In this document: piece by piece, positions 8,568 through 20,920 of the stretch
How positions within the stretch are numbered: the stretch's first letter is position 1
Layout of the letters: each line of letters starts with the position of its first letter
Source of the DNA: Massilia forsythiae
GTDB taxonomy: Bacteria; Pseudomonadota; Gammaproteobacteria; Burkholderiales; Burkholderiaceae_D
Assembly (NCBI RefSeq): GCF_012849555.1
Contig: NZ_CP051685.1
Coordinates: forward strand, 3,534,001-3,598,000
Direction: 5' to 3'
Length of the DNA stretch: 64,000 nucleotides
The notes under the pieces: model-generated
What the model was told of the DNA's origin: nothing
Seen by the model: the letters and a program-made list of their open reading frames with translations, nothing else
Databases searched by the model: none
Translations under genes and position numbers: made by a program

Positions 8568-8969
8568 GTGAAATCAGCGGTTATCCGTCAAGTCAAGAGC
8601 ATGGCGATGTCATGCGACCGGGTCGGCAATCTGTTGCTGGTCAAGTTTTCCGCGCAGGGCGCCGGCGATGTCTGCGTGTTCCTGCCTGCCTCGATCGTGT
8701 TCTGGCTGCTGCAGCACCTGCCCGCCAACCAGGACCCGAACCTGCAGCCGCCGCCGGCGCCGCCGCAGATCACCCAGCTGGACTGGGACAATCCGCACGT
8801 GCCGCATGCCTTCACGGTCAACTGCAAGGTCTTGCCGGGCAAGATCAGCATGACCTTCAACCTGGACCGCAAACCCGACCTGACGGTCGTGCTCGACCGC
8901 AGCAACGTCGAGATGATGCGCCAGGTCATGCACGCCTACAGCCAGGAATTGATCGACCTGGACGCCTGA
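8568..8969 (+). CDS. Conserved hypothetical protein
   Basis: A 133-residue cytoplasmic protein of unknown function. The GTG at 8568 is preferred over a TTG at 8562 because AGGA ends 7 bases before it. The sequence has a central proline-rich linker (QPPPAPPQ) between two parts, no signal peptide, and alternating beta-strand-like stretches such as LLLVKFSA and ISMTFNL. I recognise no family motif. It is followed after 95 bases by the M14 peptidase and may share its transcript. Confidence 0.65.
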   Translation: MKSAVIRQVKSMAMSCDRVGNLLLVKFSAQGAGDVCVFLPASIVFWLLQHLPANQDPNLQPPPAPPQITQLDWDNPHVPHAFTVNCKVLPGKISMTFNLDRKPDLTVVLDRSNVEMMRQVMHAYSQELIDLDA

Positions 8970-9064
8970 ATCCGGCGGCCTGCGCGCCGCCATTCCGCCA
9001 GCCATGCGCCGGCGCCGGGGCATCGGCTATCATGCGTTTTTGAACGCGTTACGAAAGAACCGCC

Positions 9065-10189
9065 ATGCCCATCAAGATCAGCCAGCACTTCGATTCCGGC
9101 GCCATCGACGTCGTCCAGGCCGACGATCCGCGCCGGATCGACCTGAACCTGCGCAAGGATTCGCACGCCGACATCCACCAGTGGTTCCACTTCCGCCTGC
9201 AGGGCGCGCGCGGGCAAGCCTGCACCATCCGCTTCCTGAACGCCGGCCAGGCCACCTATCCGAAGGGTTTCGAGGGTTATCAGGTGGCGGCCAGCTACGA
9301 CACCGAACACTGGTTCCGGGTGCCGACCAGCTTCGACGGCCAGGTCATGACCGTCAACCATACCCCCGAGCTGGACAGCGTCTACTACGCCTACTTCGAA
9401 CCGTATACCTGGGAACGCCACCTGCGCCTGCTGGGCGAGGTGGCGGAACACCCGCTGGTGCGCGTGCACGACATCGGCACCACGATCGACGGCCGCGACA
9501 TGAACATGGTGGTGGTCGGCGATCCGCAGGCGGAAAAGAAGATCTGGGTGATCGCGCGCCAGCATCCGGGCGAGACCATGGCCGAATGGTTCGTCGAGGG
9601 CATGATGGATGCGCTGCTGGACGACGCCAACCCGGTCGCGCGCAAGCTGCTGCAGCGCGCCGTGTTCTACATCGTCCCGAACATGAACCCGGACGGCTCG
9701 GTGCGCGGCAACCTGCGCACCAATGCCGCCGGCGCCAACCTGAACCGCGAATGGATGACGCCGTCGCTTGAGCGCAGCCCGGAAGTGCTGTGCGTGAAGG
9801 ACAAGATCCACGCCACCGGCGTCGACATGTTCTTCGACATCCACGGCGACGAGGCGCTGCCGTACAACTTCGTGGCCGGCTGCGAGATGCTGGAAGACTT
9901 CACCGAGGGACGCGCGGCGGCCCAGAACGCCTTCGTCGACCGCTACATGGCGTCCAGCCCGGACTTCCAGAACGTCTACGGCTACCTGGCCAGCAAGTAC
10001 AACGAGGAACTGCTGACGCTGGCCTCGAAGTACATCGGCCACACCTTCAAGTGCCTGTCGCTGACCCTGGAACTGCCGTTCAAGGACAACGCCGACCTGC
10101 CCGACCCGCAGGTCGGCTGGAACGGCGCGCGCAGCGCGGCGCTGGGCGCGGCGATGCTGCAGCCGATCCTGCAATCGCTGGACGACTGA
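9065..10189 (+). CDS. M14-family zinc carboxypeptidase (cytosolic carboxypeptidase type)
   Basis: A 374-residue peptidase. An N-terminal beta-sandwich of about 130 residues precedes the catalytic domain, the arrangement of cytosolic carboxypeptidases (CCP type) rather than secreted digestive ones; no signal peptide is seen. Zinc ligands are H167 and E170 in RQHPGE and H260 in DIHGDE; the general base is E336 in SLTLELPF. NMNPDG and NLNREW supply the substrate-binding Asn/Arg. All key residues are present, so it should be active on C-terminal residues of peptides or proteins, but the bacterial substrate of this group is not established. The CYTH gene begins four bases after its stop, suggesting an operon. 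Confidence 0.88.
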   Translation: MPIKISQHFDSGAIDVVQADDPRRIDLNLRKDSHADIHQWFHFRLQGARGQACTIRFLNAGQATYPKGFEGYQVAASYDTEHWFRVPTSFDGQVMTVNHTPELDSVYYAYFEPYTWERHLRLLGEVAEHPLVRVHDIGTTIDGRDMNMVVVGDPQAEKKIWVIARQHPGETMAEWFVEGMMDALLDDANPVARKLLQRAVFYIVPNMNPDGSVRGNLRTNAAGANLNREWMTPSLERSPEVLCVKDKIHATGVDMFFDIHGDEALPYNFVAGCEMLEDFTEGRAAAQNAFVDRYMASSPDFQNVYGYLASKYNEELLTLASKYIGHTFKCLSLTLELPFKDNADLPDPQVGWNGARSAALGAAMLQPILQSLDD

Positions 10190-10193
10190 CACC

Positions 10194-10670
10194 ATGGGCA
10201 TCGAGATCGAACGCAAGTTTCTGCTGAACGGCGATGACTGGCGCGGTCTCGGCCAGCCGACCCTGATGCGCCAGGGCTACCTGTGTGCCGACCCGGTGCG
10301 CACCGTGCGCGTGCGCATCGAAGGGGCGCGCGCCGTCGTCACCATCAAGGGCAAGAGCACGGGCGCCAGCCGCGGCGAGTGGGAATACGCCATTCCCGTG
10401 CCCGACGCCGCCGAGCTGCTGGAAGGCCTGTGCGAACAGCCGCTGGTGGAAAAGATCCGCCACCGCATCGCGCATGCCGGCCACGTCTGGGAAGTCGACG
10501 AGTTCCTGGGCCAGAACGCCGGCCTGATCGTGGCCGAGATCGAGCTCGGCGCCGAGGAGGAAGCCTTCGACAGGCCGGACTGGATCGGGCGCGAAGTCAC
10601 CGGCGACAAGCGTTACTACAATTCCAGCCTGGTGCGGCTGCCGTATGCGCGCTGGAAGGACGGGGCATGA
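10194..10670 (+). CDS. CYTH-domain protein (triphosphate-binding)
   Basis: A 158-residue single-domain CYTH protein. The signature ExExK is at the N-terminus (GIEIERKFLL), and alternating charged beta strands (VRVRIEGARAVVTIKG, WEVDEFLG, IVAEIELGAEEEAF) form the expected tunnel fold. Family members hydrolyse inorganic triphosphate or organic triphosphates with a divalent metal; a few are class IV adenylate cyclases. It lies four bases after the M14 peptidase and overlaps the next gene by 4 bases (ATGA), so the three are translationally coupled. Confidence 0.88.
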   Translation: MGIEIERKFLLNGDDWRGLGQPTLMRQGYLCADPVRTVRVRIEGARAVVTIKGKSTGASRGEWEYAIPVPDAAELLEGLCEQPLVEKIRHRIAHAGHVWEVDEFLGQNAGLIVAEIELGAEEEAFDRPDWIGREVTGDKRYYNSSLVRLPYARWKDGA

Positions 10671-11851
10671 GGGCGCCCGCGCGCTTGCGCGGCCGCCGCG
10701 CCGTGCTGGCAGCCTGTTCCCTGGCCCTGCTTGCCGGCGTCGCCGCCGCGGCGCCGCAGGCGCCTGCCGTGCCGGCCGTCGCCGCCTCATCCTATTTTCC
10801 GCCGGCGGCCGGATGGGCGCACCGCACCCCGGCGCAGCTGGGGCTCGACCCGGCGAAACTGGCCGAGGCGGTCGCCTACGCCCAGTCGCACGAGACCGAG
10901 CGCGCACGCGATTTTTCCGACCAGCGCGCCACCTTCGGCGAGCCGCTCGGTTCGCTGCCGAGCAAGCGCGCCGCCACCAACGGCGTGGTCGTCTACAAGG
11001 GCTACGTGGTGGCCGAGTTCGGCGACACGCATTTCGTCGACCCGACCTATTCGGTGGCCAAGAGCATGCTGTCGACCGTGGCCGGGGTGGCGCTGCGCGA
11101 CGGCCTCATTGCCGGCCTGGAGCAGCCGGTGGCGCGCAGCGTGGACGACGGCGGCTACGCCTCGGCCCACAATGCGACGATCACCTGGAAGCAGCACCTG
11201 CAGCAGGAATCCGAGTGGGAAGGCAGCCTGTGGGGCAAGAACGCCGACTTCATCGGCCACGATGCCTTCGGCGCCGGCGAGCGCAAGCCGCGTGCGCTGG
11301 GCGCGCCGGGCACGCATTTCGAGTACAACGACGTGCGCATCAACCGCCTGGCGCTGTCGCTGCTGCGGGTGTTCGGCAAGCCGCTGCCGGACGTGTTGCA
11401 GGAGCGGGTGATGGACCCGATCGGCGCCTCCAACAGCTGGAAATGGGTGCCATACACCAACAGCTACGTCGACATCGGCGGCCGGCAAGTCGCCTCCGTC
11501 AGCGGCGGCACGCGCTGGGGCGGCGGCATGTGGATCGATTCCTGGGACATGGCGCGCTTCGGCTACCTGTGGCTGCGCGGCGGCGCCTGGAATGGCCGCC
11601 AGATCCTGCCGCCGGACTACGTCAGGGCGGCGCTGCGTCCGAGCGAGAACGGCCCCGACTACGGCTACCTGTGGTGGCTCAACACCAGGGGCAAGAACCT
11701 GCCCGGCCTGCCGGCCACGGCCTACGCCGCGCTCGGCGCCGGCAGCAACGACATCGTGGTCTCGCCCGAGCACGACCTGGTGATCGTGTGGCGCTGGCAT
11801 GCCGGCAATCCGGCCGAGTTCGCCAAGCGGGTGATCGCCGCGGTCCGCTGA
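10667..11851 (+). CDS. Exported serine hydrolase, class C beta-lactamase-like
   Basis: A 394-residue penicillin-binding-protein-like serine hydrolase. The start at 10667 overlaps the CYTH stop. Residues ~10-30 form a signal peptide (RAVLAACSLALLAGVAAAA). The nucleophile motif is S129-V-A-K132, and Tyr220 in HFEYNDVRIN is the likely second catalytic residue. The fold and GGTRWGGGMWIDSWDMARFG block resemble 6-aminohexanoate-dimer hydrolase and EstB-like esterases more than true beta-lactamases. No KTG-type third motif is obvious. A periplasmic esterase or amidase is the best guess; antibiotic resistance should not be inferred. Confidence 0.82.
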   Translation: MRAPARLRGRRAVLAACSLALLAGVAAAAPQAPAVPAVAASSYFPPAAGWAHRTPAQLGLDPAKLAEAVAYAQSHETERARDFSDQRATFGEPLGSLPSKRAATNGVVVYKGYVVAEFGDTHFVDPTYSVAKSMLSTVAGVALRDGLIAGLEQPVARSVDDGGYASAHNATITWKQHLQQESEWEGSLWGKNADFIGHDAFGAGERKPRALGAPGTHFEYNDVRINRLALSLLRVFGKPLPDVLQERVMDPIGASNSWKWVPYTNSYVDIGGRQVASVSGGTRWGGGMWIDSWDMARFGYLWLRGGAWNGRQILPPDYVRAALRPSENGPDYGYLWWLNTRGKNLPGLPATAYAALGAGSNDIVVSPEHDLVIVWRWHAGNPAEFAKRVIAAVR

Positions 11852-12006
11852 AGCGGACGCCCCTTTCAGCCACATTGTGTAAATATATGAACGGCAGCGC
11901 GGAGGTGCTTGCCGCGCTTCTGCGTGTCGTATATCGTCACTTTCATCAAATAAATTGATTGCCGAATGCTTTTTGTTGGATAAAATCAATTAAAATTGCG
12001 TATTTC

Positions 12007-15000
12007 ATGTCGCCTCAACCCGAACCAAGCGTGGATGTACTGGCGGCGCCCGTAGGGCTGCAATTGTTCGAAGGCAGCCCGGATTGCGTCAAGCTGCTCA
12101 GCCTCGACGGCTGCCTGCTGGCCATGAACAAGAATGGCCAATGTGCCATGGAAATCGACGATTTCTCGAACGTGGCCGGTGCAGCCTGGACCGCGTTCTG
12201 GCCGCAGGAAAGCCGCGCCGCGATCGAAGATGCGATCGCCACCGCCGTCCGCGGCGGCAGCGGCCATGTTAAAGCCTTTTGTCCGACCGCGCGCGGTACG
12301 CCGAAGTGGTGGGACGTGACGATGATGCAGGTGATCGGCGTGGACGGGGAAGCCGGCAATTTGCTGGCGGTGTCGCGCGACATTACCGCTACCCACCAGG
12401 CCGAGCGTGCGCTGCACGCCAGCGAAGCGCGTTTCCGCTCGCTGGTCACCGCCACCAGCGCCATCGTGTGGGAATCGCCGGGCGAAGGCGGTTTCGCCGC
12501 CGAGCAGCCGGCCTGGGCCGCGTTCACCGGCCAGGGTTTCGCCCAGTACCGTGGCGCCGGCTGGCTGGCCGCCGTGCACCCCGAGGACCGCGCCGCCACG
12601 CTGGCGGCCTGGGACCGGGCCGTGGCCACGCGTTCGATCTACGGTTGCCAGCACCGCCTGCGGCGCGCCGACGGGCAATACCGCCACATGAGCGTGAAGG
12701 GCGTGCCGATCTTCGACGACGGCGGCGCCGTCACGGAGTGGGTGGGCGTGCATACCGACATCACCGACGACATCCGCACCCATGCCGAGCGCGAGCGCCT
12801 GCTGGCCGAGGTGCGCGCCGCCAACGAGCGCATGGGCGACATCTTCCGCCAGGCGCCGGCCTTCATGTGCGTGCTGCGCGGTCCGGAGCACGTGTTCGAG
12901 ATGGTCAACGACCGCTACCTGCAGCTGGTCGGCAACCGCGACCTGGTCGGGCAGCCGATCCGCCAGGCCCTGCCGGAAGTGGAAGGACAGGGGTTCTTCG
13001 AGCTGCTCGACCGCGTGTACCGCACCGGCGAGCCGTTCTTCGGCTTCGAGATGCCGGTGCTGCTGCAGCGCGAGCCGGGCATGCCGCTCGAGGAACGCTT
13101 CAGCGACCTGGTCTACATGGCGCTGCGCGACGCCGACGGCGCGGTGACCGGCCTGCTGGTGCACGGCGTCGACCAGACCCACCGCAAGCAGGCCGACATC
13201 GCGCTGCACGAAAGCCGCGAGCGCTTCGAGAAGATCGTCAGCCAGGCCACCACCGGCGTGGTCGAGATGGATACCGCGGGCCGGATCACCTTCGTCAACC
13301 AGAAGTACGCCGACATGCTGGGCTACCGGCCCGGCGAATTGATCGGCGTCGAGGTCGAGCGCATCACCGCGCCGGATTCGCTCGGCGCCACCCTCGACCT
13401 GGTCGGCGGTCTGCGCGCTGGCGGCGACGGCGGCATCATCGACAAATACTACCTGCGCAAGGACGGCTCGACGATGCCGGCCACCAGCGCCATCAACGCC
13501 CTGCGCGGCCCGGACGGCGAATTCCAGGGCGTGGTGGCGATCGTGCTCGACACCACCGAGAGCAAGCGCGCCGCGCGCATGCTGCGCGCCAGCGAGGAAC
13601 GCTACCGCACCCTGTTCGAATCGATGGACCAGGGTTTCTGCATCATCGAGATGCTGTTTGACGCCGCCGGCAAGCCGGTCGACTACCGTTTCGTCGAGAT
13701 GAATCCGACCTTCGAGCGCCATACCGGCCTGGCCGACGTCGCCGGCAAGCGCGTCCGGGAACTGGTGCCGGATCTGGACGGCTTCTGGATCGACACCTAC
13801 GGCAAGGTGGCGCTCAGCGGCGAGCCGATGCGCTTCGAGAACGAGGCCGGCGCCATGGCGCGCTGGTTCGACGTCTACGCGGCCCGCATCGGCGGCGAAG
13901 GCAGCAGCCTGGTGGCGCTGCTGTTCAGCGACATCACGGCGCGCAAGCAGGCCGACGAAAAGCTGCGCACGCTGGCCGCCGACCTCTCCGAAGCCGACCG
14001 CCGCAAGACCGAGTTCCTGGCCACGCTGGCGCACGAATTGCGCAATCCGCTGGCGCCGATCCGCAGCGGCCTGGGCGTGATGCGCCTGAGCGGCGACAAC
14101 CCGGCCACCGTCGCCAAGGTGCGCGCGGTGATGGAGCGGCAGGTCGGCCACATGGTGCACCTGATCGACGACCTGCTCGACGTCGCCCGCATCAGCGGCG
14201 GCAAGCTGGAACTGAAAAAGGCGCGCGTCGACCTGCACGAGGTGCTGGCCAGCGCGGTCGAGACCAGCATGCCGATGATCGAGGCCGCCGGCCATGCGCT
14301 GGCGCTGGAGCTGGCACCTGAGCTGGCACCTGAGGCGTTCGCGGCCGACGTCGACGCCACCCGCATTTCGCAGGTGGTGGCCAACCTGCTCAACAACGCC
14401 GCCAAGTACACCCCGGCCGGCGGACGCATCGGGCTGGCGCTGCGGCGCGACGGCGGCGATGCGCTGGTCACGGTGGCGGACAACGGCGTCGGCATCCCGG
14501 CCGAGGCGCTGCCCACCGTGTTCGACATGTTCACCCAGGTCGGACGCAACATCGACCGCGCCCAGGGCGGCCTGGGCATCGGCCTGTCGCTGGTGCGGCG
14601 CCTGGTGGAGATGCATGGCGGCAGCGTGAGCGTGCACAGCGACGGTGCCGGCGCCGGCAGCGTGTTCACGGTGCGCCTGCCGCTGGCGCCGGCGCCAAGC
14701 GAGGCCGCGCCGGCGCCCGCGCCGGGCGGCGCCGCGCCGGCCGCGCCGGGCTTGCGCGTGCTGGTGGTGGACGACAACGTCGACGCCGCGGCGACGCTGG
14801 CGATGATCCTGGAAATGCAGGGCCACGCGACGCGCGTGGCGCACGACGGCGTCGAGGCGATCGCCGCGCTGGCGGAATTCACGCCGCAGCTGGCCTTGCT
14901 CGATATCGGCATGCCGCGCATGAACGGCTACGAGACCGCGCTGGCGATGCGCGCCGTGCCGGGCCTGGAGCAGCTCAGGCTGGTCGCCCTGACCGGCTGG

Positions 15001-15117
15001 GGCGCCGACGACGACCGTAAGCGTTCGCGCGAGGCCGGCTTCGACCACCATTTGACCAAGCCGGTGCAGATGGCCGAACTCGAGCGCCTCCTGGCGCGGG
15101 CGGCCGGGGCGGACTGA
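12007..15117 (+). CDS. Hybrid sensor histidine kinase with five PAS domains and a receiver
   Basis: A 1036-residue signalling protein without transmembrane segments, so cytoplasmic. Five PAS/PAC units can be laid out at about residues 15-125, 135-255, 270-395, 400-515 and 525-640. HisKA follows with the phospho-acceptor His676 in [14 protein letters not shown], then HATPase_c with [18 protein letters not shown] and GLGIGLSL. The C-terminal receiver has VVDDNVDAA, phospho-acceptor Asp966 in [13 protein letters not shown], and LTGW and KPV. All catalytic residues are present. The ATG at 12007 is preferred; no strong ribosome-binding site is visible, and a TTG at 11959 would add 16 residues. No output regulator is adjacent; the convergent neighbour is DUF2863. 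Confidence 0.88.
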   Translation: MSPQPEPSVDVLAAPVGLQLFEGSPDCVKLLSLDGCLLAMNKNGQCAMEIDDFSNVAGAAWTAFWPQESRAAIEDAIATAVRGGSGHVKAFCPTARGTPKWWDVTMMQVIGVDGEAGNLLAVSRDITATHQAERALHASEARFRSLVTATSAIVWESPGEGGFAAEQPAWAAFTGQGFAQYRGAGWLAAVHPEDRAATLAAWDRAVATRSIYGCQHRLRRADGQYRHMSVKGVPIFDDGGAVTEWVGVHTDITDDIRTHAERERLLAEVRAANERMGDIFRQAPAFMCVLRGPEHVFEMVNDRYLQLVGNRDLVGQPIRQALPEVEGQGFFELLDRVYRTGEPFFGFEMPVLLQREPGMPLEERFSDLVYMALRDADGAVTGLLVHGVDQTHRKQADIALHESRERFEKIVSQATTGVVEMDTAGRITFVNQKYADMLGYRPGELIGVEVERITAPDSLGATLDLVGGLRAGGDGGIIDKYYLRKDGSTMPATSAINALRGPDGEFQGVVAIVLDTTESKRAARMLRASEERYRTLFESMDQGFCIIEMLFDAAGKPVDYRFVEMNPTFERHTGLADVAGKRVRELVPDLDGFWIDTYGKVALSGEPMRFENEAGAMARWFDVYAARIGGEGSSLVALLFSDITARKQADEKLRTLAADLSEADRRKTEFLATLAHELRNPLAPIRSGLGVMRLSGDNPATVAKVRAVMERQVGHMVHLIDDLLDVARISGGKLELKKARVDLHEVLASAVETSMPMIEAAGHALALELAPELAPEAFAADVDATRISQVVANLLNNAAKYTPAGGRIGLALRRDGGDALVTVADNGVGIPAEALPTVFDMFTQVGRNIDRAQGGLGIGLSLVRRLVEMHGGSVSVHSDGAGAGSVFTVRLPLAPAPSEAAPAPAPGGAAPAAPGLRVLVVDDNVDAAATLAMILEMQGHATRVAHDGVEAIAALAEFTPQLALLDIGMPRMNGYETALAMRAVPGLEQLRLVALTGWGADDDRKRSREAGFDHHLTKPVQMAELERLLARAAGAD

Positions 15118-15129
15118 CGGGGGAGGGAG

Positions 15130-15178
15130 GACGCGGCATGCACGGCCGCGTCGGGCGGCGCCGGCGGCGGCCGGCGCC
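15130..15178. terminator. Two GC-rich hairpins between convergent genes
   Basis: The gap between the hybrid kinase and the convergent DUF2863 gene holds an 8-bp stem GACGCGGC/GCCGCGTC (15130-15152) and a 9-bp stem GGCGCCGGC/GCCGGCGCC (15157-15178). Neither is followed by a T tract, so termination is plausible but not certain. Confidence 0.4.
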
Positions 15179-15186
15179 GTGCAAGG

Positions 15187-16461
15187 TCAGTGGAAGTGCT
15201 CGTTCCCGGCCGGCGCGTCTTCCGGCATCTCGGCGTGCACCAGTTCGCCGGACGGGTCGGCGAACAGCGGCGCGCCGCAATCGTCGCAGTATTCCGCGAC
15301 GTAGCGTTCGCCGATGCGCTTGACGTGGCTGACGCCGACTTCGTGCAGGTGCCCGACGATCTCCTCGACCGGCGGCAGCGGACCGGCACCCGCCGGGGCG
15401 CCCTCGGCCGGCGCGCCGTCCTCGTCTTCCTGGCCGTACAGCGGCCAGACGATGCCGTACACCACGTCGGTCGACTGGCGCAGCGTGAAGCCGACGCGGT
15501 ATTCGTCGACCTGGCTGTCGCCGGGCTCGTCGCCGAAGCCGGCCACCACGGCGCGCAGGTCGGACGGCTCCACGTTCAGCGTGTGGGTCAGGTAGTGCAC
15601 GGCGGCGCGGATCGAGACCGGACGGACCTGGCGGTCGGCTTCGCGGCAGGCCATGTAATAGGCTTCCGGCAGCAGCAGTTCGACGCCGCAGCCCGGCAGC
15701 AGGCGCGTGACGTTGGGGCCGGCCTGGGCGCGCCACTGTTCCAGCGCGGCCTCGCGCACCGCCTCGAAGTTCAGGTGGTGCTGCGCTTCCTGCCAGCGGA
15801 ACAGTGGCGCATCCTTGCGCGCCACCACGGCGATCAACAGGTAACGGGTGTCGGCCAGGAACTGCGAGGTGTCCGGGCCGGGCGCGGCCGGCTTCACGCC
15901 GCTGCCGTTCTTGTTGCCGTTGCCGCCGTTGTTCTTGTGGGCGGCCTGGGCCAGCTTGTGGGTCAGCGCATAGGTCTCGGCGTGGGTGCGCGGCAGCTGG
16001 TCGATCGAATACAGCGTCGGCGCCACGGCGGCCTGCGCGCCTTCTGCCAGCAGGTGGGCGCTGAAGTGGGCGCCGAGGGTGGCCAGCACGTCGTTCGGGA
16101 TGGTGCCGGAGGCGATGGCGAAACGGGTCCAGGCCAGCACCGGGGCGGCCACCAGCAGCGCCTGCCAGCAGACTTCGCCGTCGGCGCCCTGTTCGAGCAT
16201 GGTCGAGGATTCGCTGACCGCTTCGACGCCGTCCATCAGCACGTCGTACACCGCCAGTTCGCCCTTGAACAGGACATTCAGGGCGGCGTCGATGCTGTCC
16301 TGGTGGTTGGTCTTGAGCAGCTTCTGCAACTGCTGGTCGAGGTTGCGCTCCCAGGTCCGTTCTTCGACGCGGCTGGCGGCCTGCACGATGGCCTGGCTGA
16401 TACTGACGAGACGCTGGCTGTCTGCCGATAATTTGGTTGAATCTTTGGAGGAGCGACGCAT
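15187..16461 (-). CDS. DUF2863 family protein
   Basis: A 424-residue cytoplasmic protein that I match to DUF2863, a family I know mainly from Burkholderiales; function unknown. It starts MRRSSKDSTKLSADSQRL. Visible features are a helical N-terminal region with HQDSIDAALNVLF, and a C-terminal tail with a CDDCGAPLF pair of cysteines that looks like half of a zinc-binding site. A short Gly/Asn-rich linker (NNGGNGNKNGSG) lies mid-protein. It is convergent with the hybrid kinase and divergent from the Fur-boxed hydroxylase gene. Confidence 0.8.
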   Translation of the reverse strand: MRRSSKDSTKLSADSQRLVSISQAIVQAASRVEERTWERNLDQQLQKLLKTNHQDSIDAALNVLFKGELAVYDVLMDGVEAVSESSTMLEQGADGEVCWQALLVAAPVLAWTRFAIASGTIPNDVLATLGAHFSAHLLAEGAQAAVAPTLYSIDQLPRTHAETYALTHKLAQAAHKNNGGNGNKNGSGVKPAAPGPDTSQFLADTRYLLIAVVARKDAPLFRWQEAQHHLNFEAVREAALEQWRAQAGPNVTRLLPGCGVELLLPEAYYMACREADRQVRPVSIRAAVHYLTHTLNVEPSDLRAVVAGFGDEPGDSQVDEYRVGFTLRQSTDVVYGIVWPLYGQEDEDGAPAEGAPAGAGPLPPVEEIVGHLHEVGVSHVKRIGERYVAEYCDDCGAPLFADPSGELVHAEMPEDAPAGNEHFH

Positions 16462-16630
16462 AGCGCTTGAGGAGTCTCTTCAGTGGATGAATGGAGGTCG
16501 GACCGACAGTCCGAAGGGGTCATGATAAACCCTTATCCCCGGTATTGTAGTTGATTAGGCCACATGGCTGTAATCCCTGCCCGGACCGGCACCGACCGGC
16601 CTGCTTGAAAAAAGTTGCATCAGCGAACAT

Positions 16631-16649
16631 AATGAGAATCGTTCTCATT
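16631..16649. promoter_or_regulatory. Fur box upstream of the PKHD-type hydroxylase gene
   Basis: AATGAGAATCGTTCTCATT is an inverted repeat with perfect 8-bp arms around TCG and matches the Fur consensus well. It lies 27 bases upstream of the hydroxylase start and away from the divergent DUF2863 start (16461), so repression by Fe-Fur of the hydroxylase gene is the natural reading. Confidence 0.85.
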
Positions 16650-16676
16650 TCGAGATGCCACTGCAAGGGCCACACC

Positions 16677-17354
16677 ATGATGCTCCACATTCCCGGCGTG
16701 CTGACGCCGGAACAGGTCGCGCAGTTCCGCACCCGCCTGCGCCAGATCGACTGGGTCGACGGCCGTGCCAGCGTCGGCGCCCAGGGCGCGCAAGTCAAGC
16801 GCAACCGCCAGCTGGCGGAAGGCTCGCCGCTGGCGGTCGAGCTGGGCCAGGCCGTCAGCGCCGCGCTGATGGCCAATCCGCTGTTCTTTGCCAGCGTGCT
16901 GCCGCTGCGCATCTTGCCGCCGTTCTTCAACAGCTACGCCGGCGGCGAGCACTACGGCGCCCACGTCGACGGCGCCATCCGCGCCCAGCGCGGCGGCGCG
17001 CCGGTGCGCTCGGACGTTTCCTGCACGGTGTTCCTGTGCGAGCCGGACGAGTACGAGGGCGGGGAATTGTCGGTGGTGGATGCCTACGGCGCCCACGAGG
17101 TCAAGTTGCCTGCCGGGGACGCCATCGTGTACCCGTCCACCAGCGTGCACCAGGTGCTGCCGGTGACGCGCGGCGAGCGCCTGGCGTCCTTCCTGTGGGT
17201 GCAGAGCATGGTGCGCGACGACTGGAAGCGATCGATGCTGTTCGAGCTCGACAGCAATATCCAGGCGCTGCGCGGCAAGGTCGGCGACACGCCGGAACTG
17301 GTGGGGCTGACCGGGCATTACCACAACCTGCTGCGGCAGTGGGCGGAGACGTAG
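16677..17354 (+). CDS. piuC: Fe(II)/2-oxoglutarate-dependent PKHD-type hydroxylase (PiuC family)
   Basis: A 225-residue dioxygenase of the PiuC/PKHD-type family, beginning [17 protein letters not shown]. The iron-binding facial triad appears as H-x-D in GAHVDGAI and the distal His in [10 protein letters not shown], with the 2-oxoglutarate Arg in [13 protein letters not shown]. Length is normal. In other proteobacteria the gene sits beside a TonB-dependent siderophore receptor (piuA/fiu), which is absent here, but a near-perfect Fur box directly upstream keeps the link to iron starvation. The natural substrate of the family is unresolved. Confidence 0.9.
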   Translation: MMLHIPGVLTPEQVAQFRTRLRQIDWVDGRASVGAQGAQVKRNRQLAEGSPLAVELGQAVSAALMANPLFFASVLPLRILPPFFNSYAGGEHYGAHVDGAIRAQRGGAPVRSDVSCTVFLCEPDEYEGGELSVVDAYGAHEVKLPAGDAIVYPSTSVHQVLPVTRGERLASFLWVQSMVRDDWKRSMLFELDSNIQALRGKVGDTPELVGLTGHYHNLLRQWAET

Positions 17355-17372
17355 GAGGGGGCCAGAGCCCAA

Positions 17373-17537
17373 GGGGTCAGAGCCCGGTTTACACGGGTGG
17401 GCTCTGACCCCGGTGGTCAGCCGAAGCGCCGGCCCCGGTGGTCAGCCGCAACGCCGGCAATGACGAGGGATGTTAGACGCGCCGCCAATCAGCACCGGGG
17501 TCAGAGCCCTTCAAAAGAAGAACCGGGCTCTGACCCC
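17373..17537. repeat. Two copies of a GGGGTCAGAGCCC inverted-repeat element plus a 25-bp tandem repeat
   Basis: Two hairpin units occur: GGGGTCAGAGCCC at 17373-17385 with its exact complement at 17399-17411, and again at 17497-17509 with 17525-17537. Loops are 13 and 15 bases. Between the units a 25-base sequence is tandemly duplicated (17408-17432 and 17433-17457) with two mismatches. The element lies between the convergent hydroxylase and acnA genes and may also act as a transcriptional boundary. Confidence 0.85.
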
Positions 17538-17562
17538 TGCGCCAAGGCGGGCAGGGCGCCGG

Positions 17563-20271
<2,709 letters not shown>

Positions 20272-20347
20272 GTAAAGCTCTCCTTGGTAAAAGGTATTTT
20301 CTTAACTACTTGAAACCGGGCAGGGCAGCGGCGACGCTGCGTCGGCG

Positions 20348-20920
20348 TCAGCTCTTCTTTTCCGCAGGCGCGGAAGCCCCCACGGAGGCGGGCGCCGGAG
20401 CCGGCGCGGCCGCGGCGGTCACCATCGGCTTGGCCTGTTCGGCGTTCTTGCATTCGTTGGCCAGCTGGCGGTTCAGCTTCGAGTCCAGCAGGATGCCCTT
20501 GGCCGGAATGCCGATCCAGATCAGGCCGAACTTCGGATTCTCGAAGCGCACCGCGCCGGTGGTGGTGCCGACGCGGTCCAGGCGGTGCAGGCGGTTCTTC
20601 CAGCGCAGCGCGATGTGGGCATCGTCCTTGTCGTTGGTATAGATCGTGATCTTGTTGTTCAGTTCGCACGAGTATTCGGCGACGCTGTTGTCGGTGACGT
20701 CCGGTTCCGGCTCGTCGTCGGCCACGACGGGAGCCGCCGCTTCCTTCTTCGATTTCTTGTGCTTGCCTTCGGCCTTGGCTTGCGCCTTGGCCTGGTCGGC
20801 CAGCACCTTGGTGGCCTTGGGGTGGTCCTGGCTGGAGGCGGCCGAGGCCGGCGCGCACAGGCCGGCGGCCGCCAGTGCAAAAGCGCAGGCGGCGGCGAGT
20901 TGTTGGAGGGTGTTGGCCAT
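20348..20920 (-). CDS. Exported protein of unknown function, possibly MliC-like
   Basis: A 190-residue protein with a signal peptide (AAACAFALAAAGLCAPASA). A Lys/Ala-rich and then acidic linker (to about residue 80) leads to a compact domain with SVAEYSCELNNKITIYTN, RVGTTTGAVRFENPKFGL and NRQLANECKNAEQ. The two cysteines probably form a disulphide. The layout faintly resembles the MliC/PliC lysozyme-inhibitor fold, but I would not assign that. The C-terminal tail is Ala/Pro-rich. Its start overlaps the lyase stop (TGATG), so it is co-translated with the lyase and lies upstream of acnA. Confidence 0.65.
   Translation of the reverse strand: MANTLQQLAAACAFALAAAGLCAPASAASSQDHPKATKVLADQAKAQAKAEGKHKKSKKEAAAPVVADDEPEPDVTDNSVAEYSCELNNKITIYTNDKDDAHIALRWKNRLHRLDRVGTTTGAVRFENPKFGLIWIGIPAKGILLDSKLNRQLANECKNAEQAKPMVTAAAAPAPAPASVGASAPAEKKS

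Noticed and set aside
10667..11851. Serine hydrolase as an antibiotic-resistance beta-lactamase
   Set aside because: The third (KTG-like) motif is not seen and the block pattern fits esterase or amide-hydrolase relatives better.
15190..16431. Open frame antisense to DUF2863
   Set aside because: His/Val/Gly-rich shadow frame without recognisable domains; DUF2863 on the other strand fits a known family over its full length.
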